The notes under the pieces: model-generated
What the model was told of the DNA's origin: nothing
Database searches by the model: none
Seen by the model: only the letters and a program-made list of their open reading frames with translations
Source of the DNA: Flavobacterium zepuense
Lineage (GTDB): Bacteria; Bacteroidota; Bacteroidia; Flavobacteriales; Flavobacteriaceae
NCBI RefSeq assembly: GCF_007097145.1
Contig: NZ_VJVZ01000004.1
Coordinates: 248,001 to 312,000 of the forward strand
Length of the DNA stretch: 64,000 nt
Direction: 5' to 3'
Program-made: the position numbers and the translations under genes
Part shown: piece after piece, positions 16,901-22,824 of the stretch
Position numbering within the stretch: position 1 is the stretch's first letter
Layout of the letters: each line of letters starts with the position of its first letter

Positions 16901-17149
16901 GTAATCAAAAGTTTCTATAAAGGCGAATTCATTGATGTTTTCTCCACGTATTATAGAACTCCACCCTGCGGGAAGGCCGGGAGTGGCTACACCATCAAAA
17001 TTCTCAAAAAAAGTGGCAACAGGATTTTCTACCGGGGCACATTTAGGGCTGCATTTTACAGGGTCGTGCACCGGCAGCTTGCTTACTACCCCCGCATGCA
17101 CTAAATTAATTGCGAGAAAGGTTAACAGATAGATAGTAATTTTTTTCAT
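13940..17149 (-). CDS. Secreted protein with four anchor-J-like and three FnIII domains, T9SS type A
   Basis: A 1069-residue exported protein. The signal peptide is MKKITIYLLTFLAINLVHA. Four modules of about 160 residues follow, each opening with a variant of ENFDxxxxxxxPxCW and containing GTHxLxFxA and YTGxDTYIGIxL strands; this is the choice-of-anchor J/cleaved adhesin jelly-roll type. They alternate with three fibronectin type III domains marked by TWTAG(G/E)xExxWE/Q and Y(N/T)VWVRSxC. The final ~80 residues (FSYYPNPVNDVLTVSY ... KYIKIVKQ) are a T9SS type A sorting domain. Such modules bind carbohydrate or protein surfaces; with no catalytic domain seen, an adhesin role is the best inference. 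It follows the M43 protease gene in the same direction but across a terminator. Confidence 0.88.
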   Translation of the reverse strand: MKKITIYLLTFLAINLVHAGVVSKLPVHDPVKCSPKCAPVENPVATFFENFDGVATPGLPAGWSSIIRGENINEFAFIETFDYSYYPLSPSVPNVVRIGNGNTSNVTDEIILVTPELSTLNSGTHRLRFMASGNNYGVPMHLEIVTLNNNTNTAVATYFATVDTENDFFAQQYIVDFSGYTGTDTYIGIKLVTPNWGQDIFIDNVTWEATPVCPDVALSSIAVTQVTPDGATADWDTGAATSWQVVQGSATATNPDALTPQTVTESGISFTGLEPFTKYAFWVRSVCTGGNGAWIGPIYFKTDCDPVTEFNENFDDESIVTPAMPDCWTDLLDPVTFGLSSASVQTIQFPSIAVSGPNAVVFNKGLLDTAGNDKVILVSPRVSNIGAGTHRFRFFARSGSPDVLEVITLNGNNKYADITVVQSFTITSATMTEHVINFDEVTVTDDVHLGLRYRSNSTASSSMYVDNVVWEPIPDCPDVSGIAVNGITTTTATITWTAGGSETAWEAGYSLGDDTNPAAIGTVAATTTPTAEITTLTPQTDYNVWVRSVCDDGNGLWIGPIAFSTACLAVDAFSENFDNNAIYTMPVCWSAIKRGETLSAIAQVTTINVPEASATSVPNNVSIYKGDSGLDDDLIIVSPQVTNLNAGTHHLTFNAFIQNFAGELQIGTLSSNNPDDAVFTSLQSIPLTVSLTPAPFTVNFSAYTGSDTYIGIRLYSASQHTAVYLDNIVWEPACPTVTNVSAEEITTVAANITWTAGEAETEWQVVYTDDAEATPGSLTPIDVTGETVTLLTELTPATTYTVWVRSLCDSGNGVWVPFTFTTQCLAVDSFDENLDTTALHEIPACWTGILRGNTLAENAIIETAAMPGESAPNVIAIYKADSDVTDDLILVSPQLTNLNAGTHYLTFYAFVTNGSTEVQVGTLNNNTNDAVFTTFTTVSVASVMEPQSFTIDLTGYTGTDTYIGLRLNSNVPHTVVLLDNLKWQTALGTPDFDNSAFSYYPNPVNDVLTVSYTNDINTISIYNLLGQNVLEQNINATTGQVNMQALAAGTYLVKVTAGSNHKYIKIVKQ

Positions 17150-17470
17150 AAGCAGTACTATTAGTAATGGTTTTATAAAAATCCTGATGAAACAATAATT
17201 AAACTTGCCGCAACCTACCTAAAAATTTTACATAAAGAACTCATTACCAAAATTTTAACCTTAATAAAAAAGTGACGTTTTATGATAAAAACAGCGACAC
17301 ACACATTGTAAATAACTCAAAATCAATACCTAATAAAAAATATATTCATTTTATAGAAATTTAAGCTTACAGTATTTTACAAGGATATTATTAGAATTGA
17401 TACCTTAAAAAAAACAATACCTCCTGAAGAAACTCCGGGAGACAGTGCCGTAACAAAAAACAAAACCTAA
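17150..17470. other. Spacer between two T9SS cargo genes
   Basis: 321 nt of AT-rich sequence. It carries the terminator of the M43 gene at 17407-17441 and presumably the promoter of the gene at 17149, but I find no clean TAnnTTTG box. Nothing else is visible. Confidence 0.5.
17407..17441 (-). terminator. Terminator of the M43 protease gene
   Basis: On the minus strand CTCCCGGA and TTCAGGAG form a stem with one mismatch around a GTTTC loop, followed by GTATTG and eight Ts. Confidence 0.55.
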
Positions 17471-18904
17471 TCACTCTTTAATAACCTTATGAATAAAATT
17501 TTTATCGCCCGATTTGACGGTAACAATATACATGCCGCCGGCAAGGCCGGTTAAATTAATGCTGCCCAGATTACCCAAACTCTGCAGCACTGTTTTACCC
17601 GAAACATCGCTTATAGAAATGCTGCTTACAGCCGTACCGGCGGGCATGTTTATATGTAATATATCCGATACAGGATTTGGGTACAAAGCAGGAGACTGTA
17701 CTACGAATCCTGTAGTACCCAAAATCGCCGTAGTGCTATATGTATTTTTTGTATTTGATGCCTTTACCCTGTAATAACTGCCTACAACTGCCCCGTCCTG
17801 ATGATTGAATGATGTTACGTTTGCCCTTACCCCACCTATAGGCGTATAAGGCCCGTCAGGGTTTGTGGCCTCCTCTATTATGTAGCCGGTCTCTACGGTT
17901 GAGTTATCCTCCCACGATATGGTTACACCTGTAGTATTTGCTGCTACTGTTACATTGCCCGGTGCCTGTTGTGGGGTTTCGGGAGCATCAAGGGTAAAAT
18001 TCCAGCCATTAGTTACCATGAGTGTACCTTCGGTCATGCGGTCGTACTGTCCCTGAGTAAGAGTATTGGTATCGCAAAAGTTATAGCCCATAATATTATC
18101 CACTATCGGGTCAAATTGGTCGTTGTTAATGTCAGCAGCCGTACCCACATAATTACAATCAATTACATTGGTATTGGGAAGCCCGAAAGGGTCTGAAGGC
18201 GTATCGCAAACAAAATCGCCCGTTGTATCGCAATTAGCAGACAGCCTTGGGAACGATTCCGAATCATTACGGGTTACCAGTTCCCTTTCAAACTCATTTT
18301 CATGGTCAGAATTATTAAAGGTATGCTCCAGACCGAAGTAATGGCCCATTTCGTGTATAAGGGTCTTGTTGTCATTTAATCCCAGCGTATACACCCACAT
18401 CCTGTTAAATTGCTGCATCTGCGGCTCCAGGAAAGCCCACCCGCCCACTACCACATTGTTAGACCGTACCGTTCTTGCTATGTACAGGTTAACAGCATTA
18501 TCAACACCGTTATTGTTATGAAACGTAAGCCCCTGCTGCTCTGTTTGGTTACCGTTGTAAAACTGGTCGTTTGCATAGTAATTAAAGTCCGATCCGCTAA
18601 AGTAAAACTCCACATTAATGGACCGGAATTTTTTATTCAGCTCTGCCAGTGCATCGTTAAGTGCATCGGGATCGGCATAACCCGTATTATCATTGCGCCC
18701 AAAAAGATGTATCTTAATGGGTACGTAGGTTATATCGCCATCGGCCAGATGTAAGGCTGCTGCCGAATTTTTAAGCGTATTTAGCCTCGTTAGGCGTTGC
18801 AATTCTTTTTCGTGCGTATGATGAGGTACGCCACAAAAATGGGTTTGAGAATTACCTGAAAGGCTTAACAAAAACAGCGGTAAAAGTGTAGCGATTTTTT
18901 TCAT
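17471..18904 (-). CDS. Secreted M43 (cytophagalysin-type) zinc metalloprotease, T9SS type A
   Basis: A 477-residue exported metalloprotease. The signal peptide is MKKIATLLPLFLLSLSGNSQ. The catalytic motif HEMGHYFGLEH gives zinc ligands His184, His188 and His194 with Glu185 as base; the long HExxHxxGxxH form and the downstream NIMGYNFCD Met-turn place it among metzincins of family M43 (pappalysin/cytophagalysin). The cysteines in NCDTTGDFVCDTPSDP before the Met-turn are also family features. A fibronectin type III domain (GNVTVAANTTGVTISWEDNS ... YYRVKASN) and a T9SS sorting domain (SPALYPNPVSDILHINM ... FIHKVIKE) follow. It should be secreted or cell-surface attached and degrade proteins outside the cell. 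A perfect -7 box lies 27 nt upstream. Confidence 0.93.
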   Translation of the reverse strand: MKKIATLLPLFLLSLSGNSQTHFCGVPHHTHEKELQRLTRLNTLKNSAAALHLADGDITYVPIKIHLFGRNDNTGYADPDALNDALAELNKKFRSINVEFYFSGSDFNYYANDQFYNGNQTEQQGLTFHNNNGVDNAVNLYIARTVRSNNVVVGGWAFLEPQMQQFNRMWVYTLGLNDNKTLIHEMGHYFGLEHTFNNSDHENEFERELVTRNDSESFPRLSANCDTTGDFVCDTPSDPFGLPNTNVIDCNYVGTAADINNDQFDPIVDNIMGYNFCDTNTLTQGQYDRMTEGTLMVTNGWNFTLDAPETPQQAPGNVTVAANTTGVTISWEDNSTVETGYIIEEATNPDGPYTPIGGVRANVTSFNHQDGAVVGSYYRVKASNTKNTYSTTAILGTTGFVVQSPALYPNPVSDILHINMPAGTAVSSISISDVSGKTVLQSLGNLGSINLTGLAGGMYIVTVKSGDKNFIHKVIKE

Positions 18905-18930
18905 AACATTATTTTTTAATTATCTTTTAA

Positions 18931-18938
18931 CAAAAGTA
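18931..18938 (-). promoter_or_regulatory. -7 element of the M43 protease gene
   Basis: Minus-strand TACTTTTG, a perfect TAnnTTTG, 26 nt before the start codon. Confidence 0.55.
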
Positions 18939-19020
18939 CCCTACATGTATAAACGAGAACTTATGAAAAAACCGCTAAGAGTTATGAATTTTGAGGTATT
19001 CAAAATATTTTATTAAAATA

Positions 19021-19046
19021 TATTTCATTTATTTTTGAAAGTTCAA
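19021..19046 (+). promoter_or_regulatory. Repeated box 1, overlapping the GbsR gene promoter
   Basis: This 26-nt sequence recurs at 19987-20012 (23 of 26 identical). It contains TTTCA-N8-TGAAA (19023-19027 and 19036-19040), an inverted repeat whose right arm overlaps the -33 TTG. The layout fits an operator for the regulator encoded just downstream. Confidence 0.5.
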
Positions 19047-19064
19047 TAATATATTATACATTTG
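19035..19064 (+). promoter_or_regulatory. Promoter of the GbsR-family regulator
   Basis: TTG at 19035-19037, 19-nt spacer, then TACATTTG at 19057-19064: a full match to the Bacteroidota promoter. The start codon follows after 4 nt, implying a leaderless or nearly leaderless message. Confidence 0.7.
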
Positions 19065-19068
19065 ATCT

Positions 19069-19572
19069 ATGGAATTTAGCGACGCAAAAAATAAGTTTGT
19101 ACAAACCTGGGGCGCATTAGGCTCGCAATGGGGCATTAACAAGACTATGGCCCAGATACACGCTTTGTTAATGGTATCAGCCGATGCGCTTAGCATGGAA
19201 GATATTATGGAGGAGTTGCAAATATCGCGTGGTAATGCCAGTATGAACCTTAGGGCGTTAATGGACTGGGGTATTGTATATAAGGAGTATAAAGCCGGAG
19301 AGCGCCGTGAGTTTTTCAGCGCCGAGAAAGACCTTGATGAGCTTGCTGTAAAAATTGCGCAGGAACGCAGCAAGCGCGAAATTAAGCCTGCCCTTAAAGT
19401 GCTTAAAGAGGTGTCTTCTACCGTGAGTGATACCTCTCAGGAAGCCAAACATTTTACCGAGCAAACCACCAAGTTATACGACTTTGTATTAAAAGCCGAC
19501 AACATGCTGGAAAAAGTAACCGAATATAAAGACAACTGGCTTGCAAGGCTGGTAGTTAAAATTATGAAATAA
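19069..19572 (+). CDS. GbsR/MarR family transcriptional regulator
   Basis: A 167-residue winged-helix protein of the GbsR branch of the MarR superfamily. The N-terminus KFVQTWGALGSQWGINKTMAQIHALLMV and the recognition segment SMEDIMEELQISRGNASMNLRALMDWGIVYKEYKAGERREFF are characteristic: the motif LxISRGNAxMNLRxL recurs in this family. The C-terminal ~70 residues are a charged helix suitable for dimerisation. GbsR in Bacillus controls glycine betaine genes, but members in Bacteroidota have no agreed role. It heads a cluster of three small membrane proteins and a methyltransferase, 11 nt before the first, and probably controls itself and them through the repeated box at 19021 and 19987. Confidence 0.88.
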   Translation: MEFSDAKNKFVQTWGALGSQWGINKTMAQIHALLMVSADALSMEDIMEELQISRGNASMNLRALMDWGIVYKEYKAGERREFFSAEKDLDELAVKIAQERSKREIKPALKVLKEVSSTVSDTSQEAKHFTEQTTKLYDFVLKADNMLEKVTEYKDNWLARLVVKIMK

Positions 19573-19583
19573 ACATCTCCTCT

Positions 19584-19940
19584 ATGAAAGCTATAAGAGC
19601 CATAAATTATATTGTACTTATTATACCTATTATTCTTGGATTGATAGGCATACAGGATGAAGAATTTTTAATCATGGCAGCGCTGTCTACTATGGTTACA
19701 GGAGCGGCGCAGGTTATCATTGCACTTATAATGATCTTAGGCAAACACCGCAACCCGTTACTGTTTAGTTATTTTGCTATCGTAGCTGTCTTTTTTCTTA
19801 TTTGGGGTTTTATAGGTAATTACGAATTTTACATTTTTGTCATCCCGGTAATGCTGGCGCTATACTTTACTTACATTGTATATATACAGATGAAACTGGA
19901 AAAACAAAAACCTTCGATCGAAATTCGAGGTAACGAATAA
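19584..19940 (+). CDS. Small four-helix membrane protein, unknown function
   Basis: A 118-residue protein with four hydrophobic segments (INYIVLIIPIILGLIGI, MVTGAAQVIIALIMILG, LLFSYFAIVAVFFLIWGFIG, FYIFVIPVMLALYFTYIVYI) and a charged cytoplasmic tail KLEKQKPSIEIRGNE. I do not recognise a family. It begins 11 nt after the regulator gene, so it is cotranscribed with it. Its general design, a compact four-helix bundle with few polar residues in the membrane, matches the next two genes and suggests the three belong together, possibly as an envelope response set; that is inference. Confidence 0.75.
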   Translation: MKAIRAINYIVLIIPIILGLIGIQDEEFLIMAALSTMVTGAAQVIIALIMILGKHRNPLLFSYFAIVAVFFLIWGFIGNYEFYIFVIPVMLALYFTYIVYIQMKLEKQKPSIEIRGNE

Positions 19941-19986
19941 CAAATAACAAATTTCAAATCGCAAATCATCAATAACTAAATCAAAA

Positions 19987-20012
19987 TATTTCATTTTTTT
20001 CTGAAAGTTTAA
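19987..20012 (+). promoter_or_regulatory. Repeated box 2 inside the GbsR cluster
   Basis: Copy of the box at 19021-19046 with 23 of 26 bases identical and the same TTTCA-N8-TGAAA arms (19989-19993, 20002-20006). It lies 15 nt before the gene at 20027. Unlike copy 1 it has no recognisable -7 box after it. Confidence 0.45.
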
Positions 20013-20026
20013 AACACACAAGAATC

Positions 20027-20395
20027 ATGAAACCACTTTACAATACAATATACGCAATGCACGCTCTTAATGCTGCTTTAGTTATTTTAACAATACTACT
20101 TTATATATTTGGAGGGCATGGGCTAATGGTACAATGTTTTCTTGGAATCTTTCAGCCTCTTGCTGCTTTGTTATTGCCAATAGGATATTTTAAAAAACTG
20201 AATAAAAGAACCTGGTTACTACTATTATATTACTGGATAGCTGTTGGTATATGGGCAATATCAGTAAAGCCGGTTATGGTCCTTAACAGCACCTATTCTT
20301 ACTTAATGGCATTTTACATAACGCCTATGCTCATTGCTTGCTATTTTGTTTATGTGACCTACAAAATCAATAAACATATTCAAAATCAGGAATAA
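20027..20395 (+). CDS. Small four-helix membrane protein, unknown function
   Basis: A 122-residue protein with four hydrophobic segments: LNAALVILTILLYIFGG, CFLGIFQPLAALLLPIGYF, WLLLLYYWIAVGIWAISV and LMAFYITPMLIACYFVYVTY, and a short charged tail KINKHIQNQE. It resembles the protein at 19584 in size, topology and tail position, although residue identity is too low for me to claim homology by eye. The repeated 26-nt box precedes it. No catalytic or binding motif is seen. Confidence 0.72.
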   Translation: MKPLYNTIYAMHALNAALVILTILLYIFGGHGLMVQCFLGIFQPLAALLLPIGYFKKLNKRTWLLLLYYWIAVGIWAISVKPVMVLNSTYSYLMAFYITPMLIACYFVYVTYKINKHIQNQE

Positions 20396-20417
20396 TAAAT
20401 TTTAAAAACCAACCACC

Positions 20418-20864
20418 ATGAACTTTAATATACCCAACTGGCTCATTATACTGGGAGGTATCGGCCAGATCTTTACCGCGCTAATTTACCCGTACATCCG
20501 CCACCGTGTTTTCGATTGGTATAACGATGTGAAGCAGTTAAAACCCCTAAACCAGGAAATTGCCAAAACCTACGGGCGCTACATACAGGGACTCAACTTT
20601 AGCTTTGGGCTTATTGCATTGCTTATTACCGAAGACCTTAAAAACCAAACTGCCCTTGCAGTAGCTTTTACTGCACTTATTGCGGCTTATTGGGTAGGTA
20701 AAGTAGCTACACAAATCGCATACTATCCCATGTACCAGATTCCGCAAGAGCGTATTTTTAAAATTGGCAGCTATTGCATGAATGCGCTGTTTGTGCTGTT
20801 CGCCGTGGTTTACACCTGTTGCTGCTACACAATCTTACCGGATATTACAACCTTTAAATTATAG
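20418..20864 (+). CDS. Membrane protein, unknown function
   Basis: A 148-residue protein with about four membrane segments (WLIILGGIGQIFTALIYPYI, GLNFSFGLIALLIT, LAVAFTALIAAYWVGKV, YCMNALFVLFAVVYTCCCYTIL) and a soluble loop RVFDWYNDVKQLKPLNQEIAKTYGRY between the first two. The loop, with its conserved-looking Trp, Tyr and Lys residues, may be the functional face. I do not recognise the family. It is 22 nt after its upstream neighbour and 4 nt before the methyltransferase start, so coupled translation with the methyltransferase is likely. Confidence 0.75.
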   Translation: MNFNIPNWLIILGGIGQIFTALIYPYIRHRVFDWYNDVKQLKPLNQEIAKTYGRYIQGLNFSFGLIALLITEDLKNQTALAVAFTALIAAYWVGKVATQIAYYPMYQIPQERIFKIGSYCMNALFVLFAVVYTCCCYTILPDITTFKL

Positions 20865-20868
20865 TACC

Positions 20869-21738
20869 ATGACTACCGCCAGCTTACACCAAACCCAATT
20901 ACAACACGAAGAAAATGCGATAGAAACCGCCGACTTTTATAACGAAGCCACCGAAGACTATAAATTTTGGAGTCGGGATTTTAATATGCATTTCGGGTAT
21001 TACAGTCCGTTACGCACCAACCCGTTCAGGCGCGACACCATGCTTAACGAAATGAACCGCCAGATATTTAAACGACTGCCTAACGCTACAAACCTTTGCG
21101 ACTTAGGTTGCGGTATGGGTGCCACGATTCGATACGGCCTGTACAACAATCCAAACCTTAGGATTACCGGCATAACATTTTCAGACTTTCAGGCTACCGA
21201 AGGCAACAAGCTTTTAAAAAGCTACAACGGCCACATTGCCATAGGCGATTACAACCGCACAGGTTTTTTAAGCAACAGTTTTGATGGCGCGCTGGCTATA
21301 GAGAGCTTTTGCCACAGCGGCCACAGCGCCGATTCTTTTACCGAAGCCTACCGCATTTTAAAACCAGGCGCCAAACTGGTAGTTGGTGATGCGTTTCTAA
21401 AAAAAGATTATAATGAGCTGTGCATCGGCGGCAGTTATTGTTATAAAGGCCTGTGCAACGGCTGGAGCCTGGAAAAGCTGGGCAACATACCGGCACTAAA
21501 AATTATGCTGGCAGAGATTGGCTTTAATAATATCACTGTAGAAGATGTATCGTTCAGGGTGGCGCCATCCGTATTGCACGTGCCGTTTGCTATAACTGGT
21601 TTTATCATAAAAAAGTTATTAAAAAACCAGCAACTGAAACCGCAAAGCATGCAAAACTTAAAAGGGTCGTTATTCGCGCTTTTATCTGGCGTGCAAATGA
21701 ATAATTTTGGTTACTATATTATAACGTGTAGTAAGTGA
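20869..21738 (+). CDS. Class I SAM-dependent methyltransferase
   Basis: A 289-residue methyltransferase. The SAM-binding motif I is LCDLGCGMGATIRYGL, motif II region ITGITFSDFQATEGNKLL, post-II FDGALAIESFCHSGHSADSFTEAYRILKPGAKLVVGDAFL; IES(F/C)CHS and RILKPG are typical of the small-molecule C- or O-methyltransferases related to sterol, tocopherol and ubiquinone enzymes. The N-terminus DFYNEATEDYKFWSRDFNMHFGYY matches this group too. I start at ATG 20869, just after the previous stop; a frame extension to 20782 lies inside the neighbour. The substrate is unknown. The UbiA-like prenyltransferase relative encoded convergently next door makes an isoprenoid or quinone-like substrate thinkable, but weakly supported. 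Confidence 0.85.
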   Translation: MTTASLHQTQLQHEENAIETADFYNEATEDYKFWSRDFNMHFGYYSPLRTNPFRRDTMLNEMNRQIFKRLPNATNLCDLGCGMGATIRYGLYNNPNLRITGITFSDFQATEGNKLLKSYNGHIAIGDYNRTGFLSNSFDGALAIESFCHSGHSADSFTEAYRILKPGAKLVVGDAFLKKDYNELCIGGSYCYKGLCNGWSLEKLGNIPALKIMLAEIGFNNITVEDVSFRVAPSVLHVPFAITGFIIKKLLKNQQLKPQSMQNLKGSLFALLSGVQMNNFGYYIITCSK

Positions 21739-21759
21739 TAGAGTTCCTGGCGCGAGAGT

Positions 21760-21845
21760 CTCACTTCGTGCACGGTTTTGAGATTTCTCAATTTCGCTGC
21801 GCTTCATTCGAAATGGAATGCCTTACCTATCTATTTCGACAGAGG
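21760..21845. repeat. Degraded dispersed spacer repeat
   Basis: Contains GAGATTTCTCAATTTCGCTG, GCGCTTCATTCGAAATG and CTATTTCGACAGAGG, fragments of a spacer repeat (TTTCGACTGAGCGCAG... family) that I recognise from flavobacterial genomes. A second weaker trace, TATTTCGAGTGAGATTGCTT and TTCGAAATGACTTC, is at 32519-32563. Confidence 0.45.
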
Positions 21846-21874
21846 AAAAATATGAGAATTAAATTAAACTTACC

Positions 21875-22690
21875 TCACAAAGCGTTAACCAGCAATACCA
21901 TCCCCAGCCAAAAAACAGGGATGCTCTCTACCCAAAATAAGGTGTAGTATTTAGAGCGTTCGGGGGTGGCAAAAATGGTAAAGAGCCCCACGGCAAGCAG
22001 CATGAATATATTTACTATAAGCTGGTTAGGGTCTACGTGGCTTTTTAAAAATTCTAAAAAGTAAAAAGGTATCAGCAGCATAATATTTAGCTGTCGTGTG
22101 TTCTTTACCCCTATTTTCTGGGGTACGGTTTGCAGTTGGGGGTTGTCTTCTTTTAAGTCGATAATCTCAAAAATCAATATCAGGATTATAACCAGCAAAA
22201 AACGCTGCCCGAATTTTAAGAACACATCGCTGTACAGCGTGGTACTGGCTTGTACCAAGGGTAAAAGCGTGGTAATGCCCGCCCAACAAAAAGCCACTAT
22301 GTAAATTTTTATCCCGGTAAAGTTACGCAGGTTACCTTTTTTAGAGAACGGAACTGCATACAAAACCGTAAGCCCAAAAAAGCCAATGGCAGTTAGCTGC
22401 GTTACACGGTTCAGCAATAAAAAACAGGCCGTAGCAACCACAAAAGCAAGCACACTTATGCCGGCTATAACCTTTGTAATTGTGCCTACCGGCTTGCGGT
22501 TGCGAAAAACCGACTCATATTTTATAAAATTATAGCCAAAAACCGTCCCAAAAAAGGCAAAGCCCGCCATAGGTGCATCAAACGGATTGGCAAACATATG
22601 GTTGGTCATTAAAACCAGTGCCAGCACGGCAAAAGCCACGTGTATGCTGCCGTGTATGTATATGTAGAACAGTTGTTTTGCCACCTTCAT
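21875..22690 (-). CDS. UbiA-like membrane prenyltransferase family protein
   Basis: A 271-residue polytopic membrane protein with about eight hydrophobic helices. The segment LIFEIIDLKEDNPQLQTVPQKIGVKNTRQLN corresponds to the second Asp-rich motif of UbiA enzymes (DxxxD followed by a VP..G pattern). Where canonical UbiA proteins carry NDxxDxxxD near helix 2, this one has YNFIKYESVFRN, lacking the aspartates. It is therefore either a divergent transferase or an inactive relative; similar proteins are common and unassigned in Flavobacteria. It is convergent with the methyltransferase and divergent from gcvP. Confidence 0.7.
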   Translation of the reverse strand: MKVAKQLFYIYIHGSIHVAFAVLALVLMTNHMFANPFDAPMAGFAFFGTVFGYNFIKYESVFRNRKPVGTITKVIAGISVLAFVVATACFLLLNRVTQLTAIGFFGLTVLYAVPFSKKGNLRNFTGIKIYIVAFCWAGITTLLPLVQASTTLYSDVFLKFGQRFLLVIILILIFEIIDLKEDNPQLQTVPQKIGVKNTRQLNIMLLIPFYFLEFLKSHVDPNQLIVNIFMLLAVGLFTIFATPERSKYYTLFWVESIPVFWLGMVLLVNAL

Positions 22691-22787
22691 CCTACAAAAA
22701 TAATCAATATGCTAACAGCATTGTATTTGCAATGAAAAATTCACAAAATCGGGCTTTAAAAAGCATTTTAATTTGAATATAAATAAC

Positions 22788-22795
22788 TAATTTTG
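22788..22795 (+). promoter_or_regulatory. -7 element of gcvP
   Basis: TAATTTTG, a perfect TAnnTTTG, 29 nt before the ATG at 22825. Confidence 0.55.
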
Positions 22796-22824
22796 TGCCT
22801 TTAAAAAACAACAGCACAACACAC

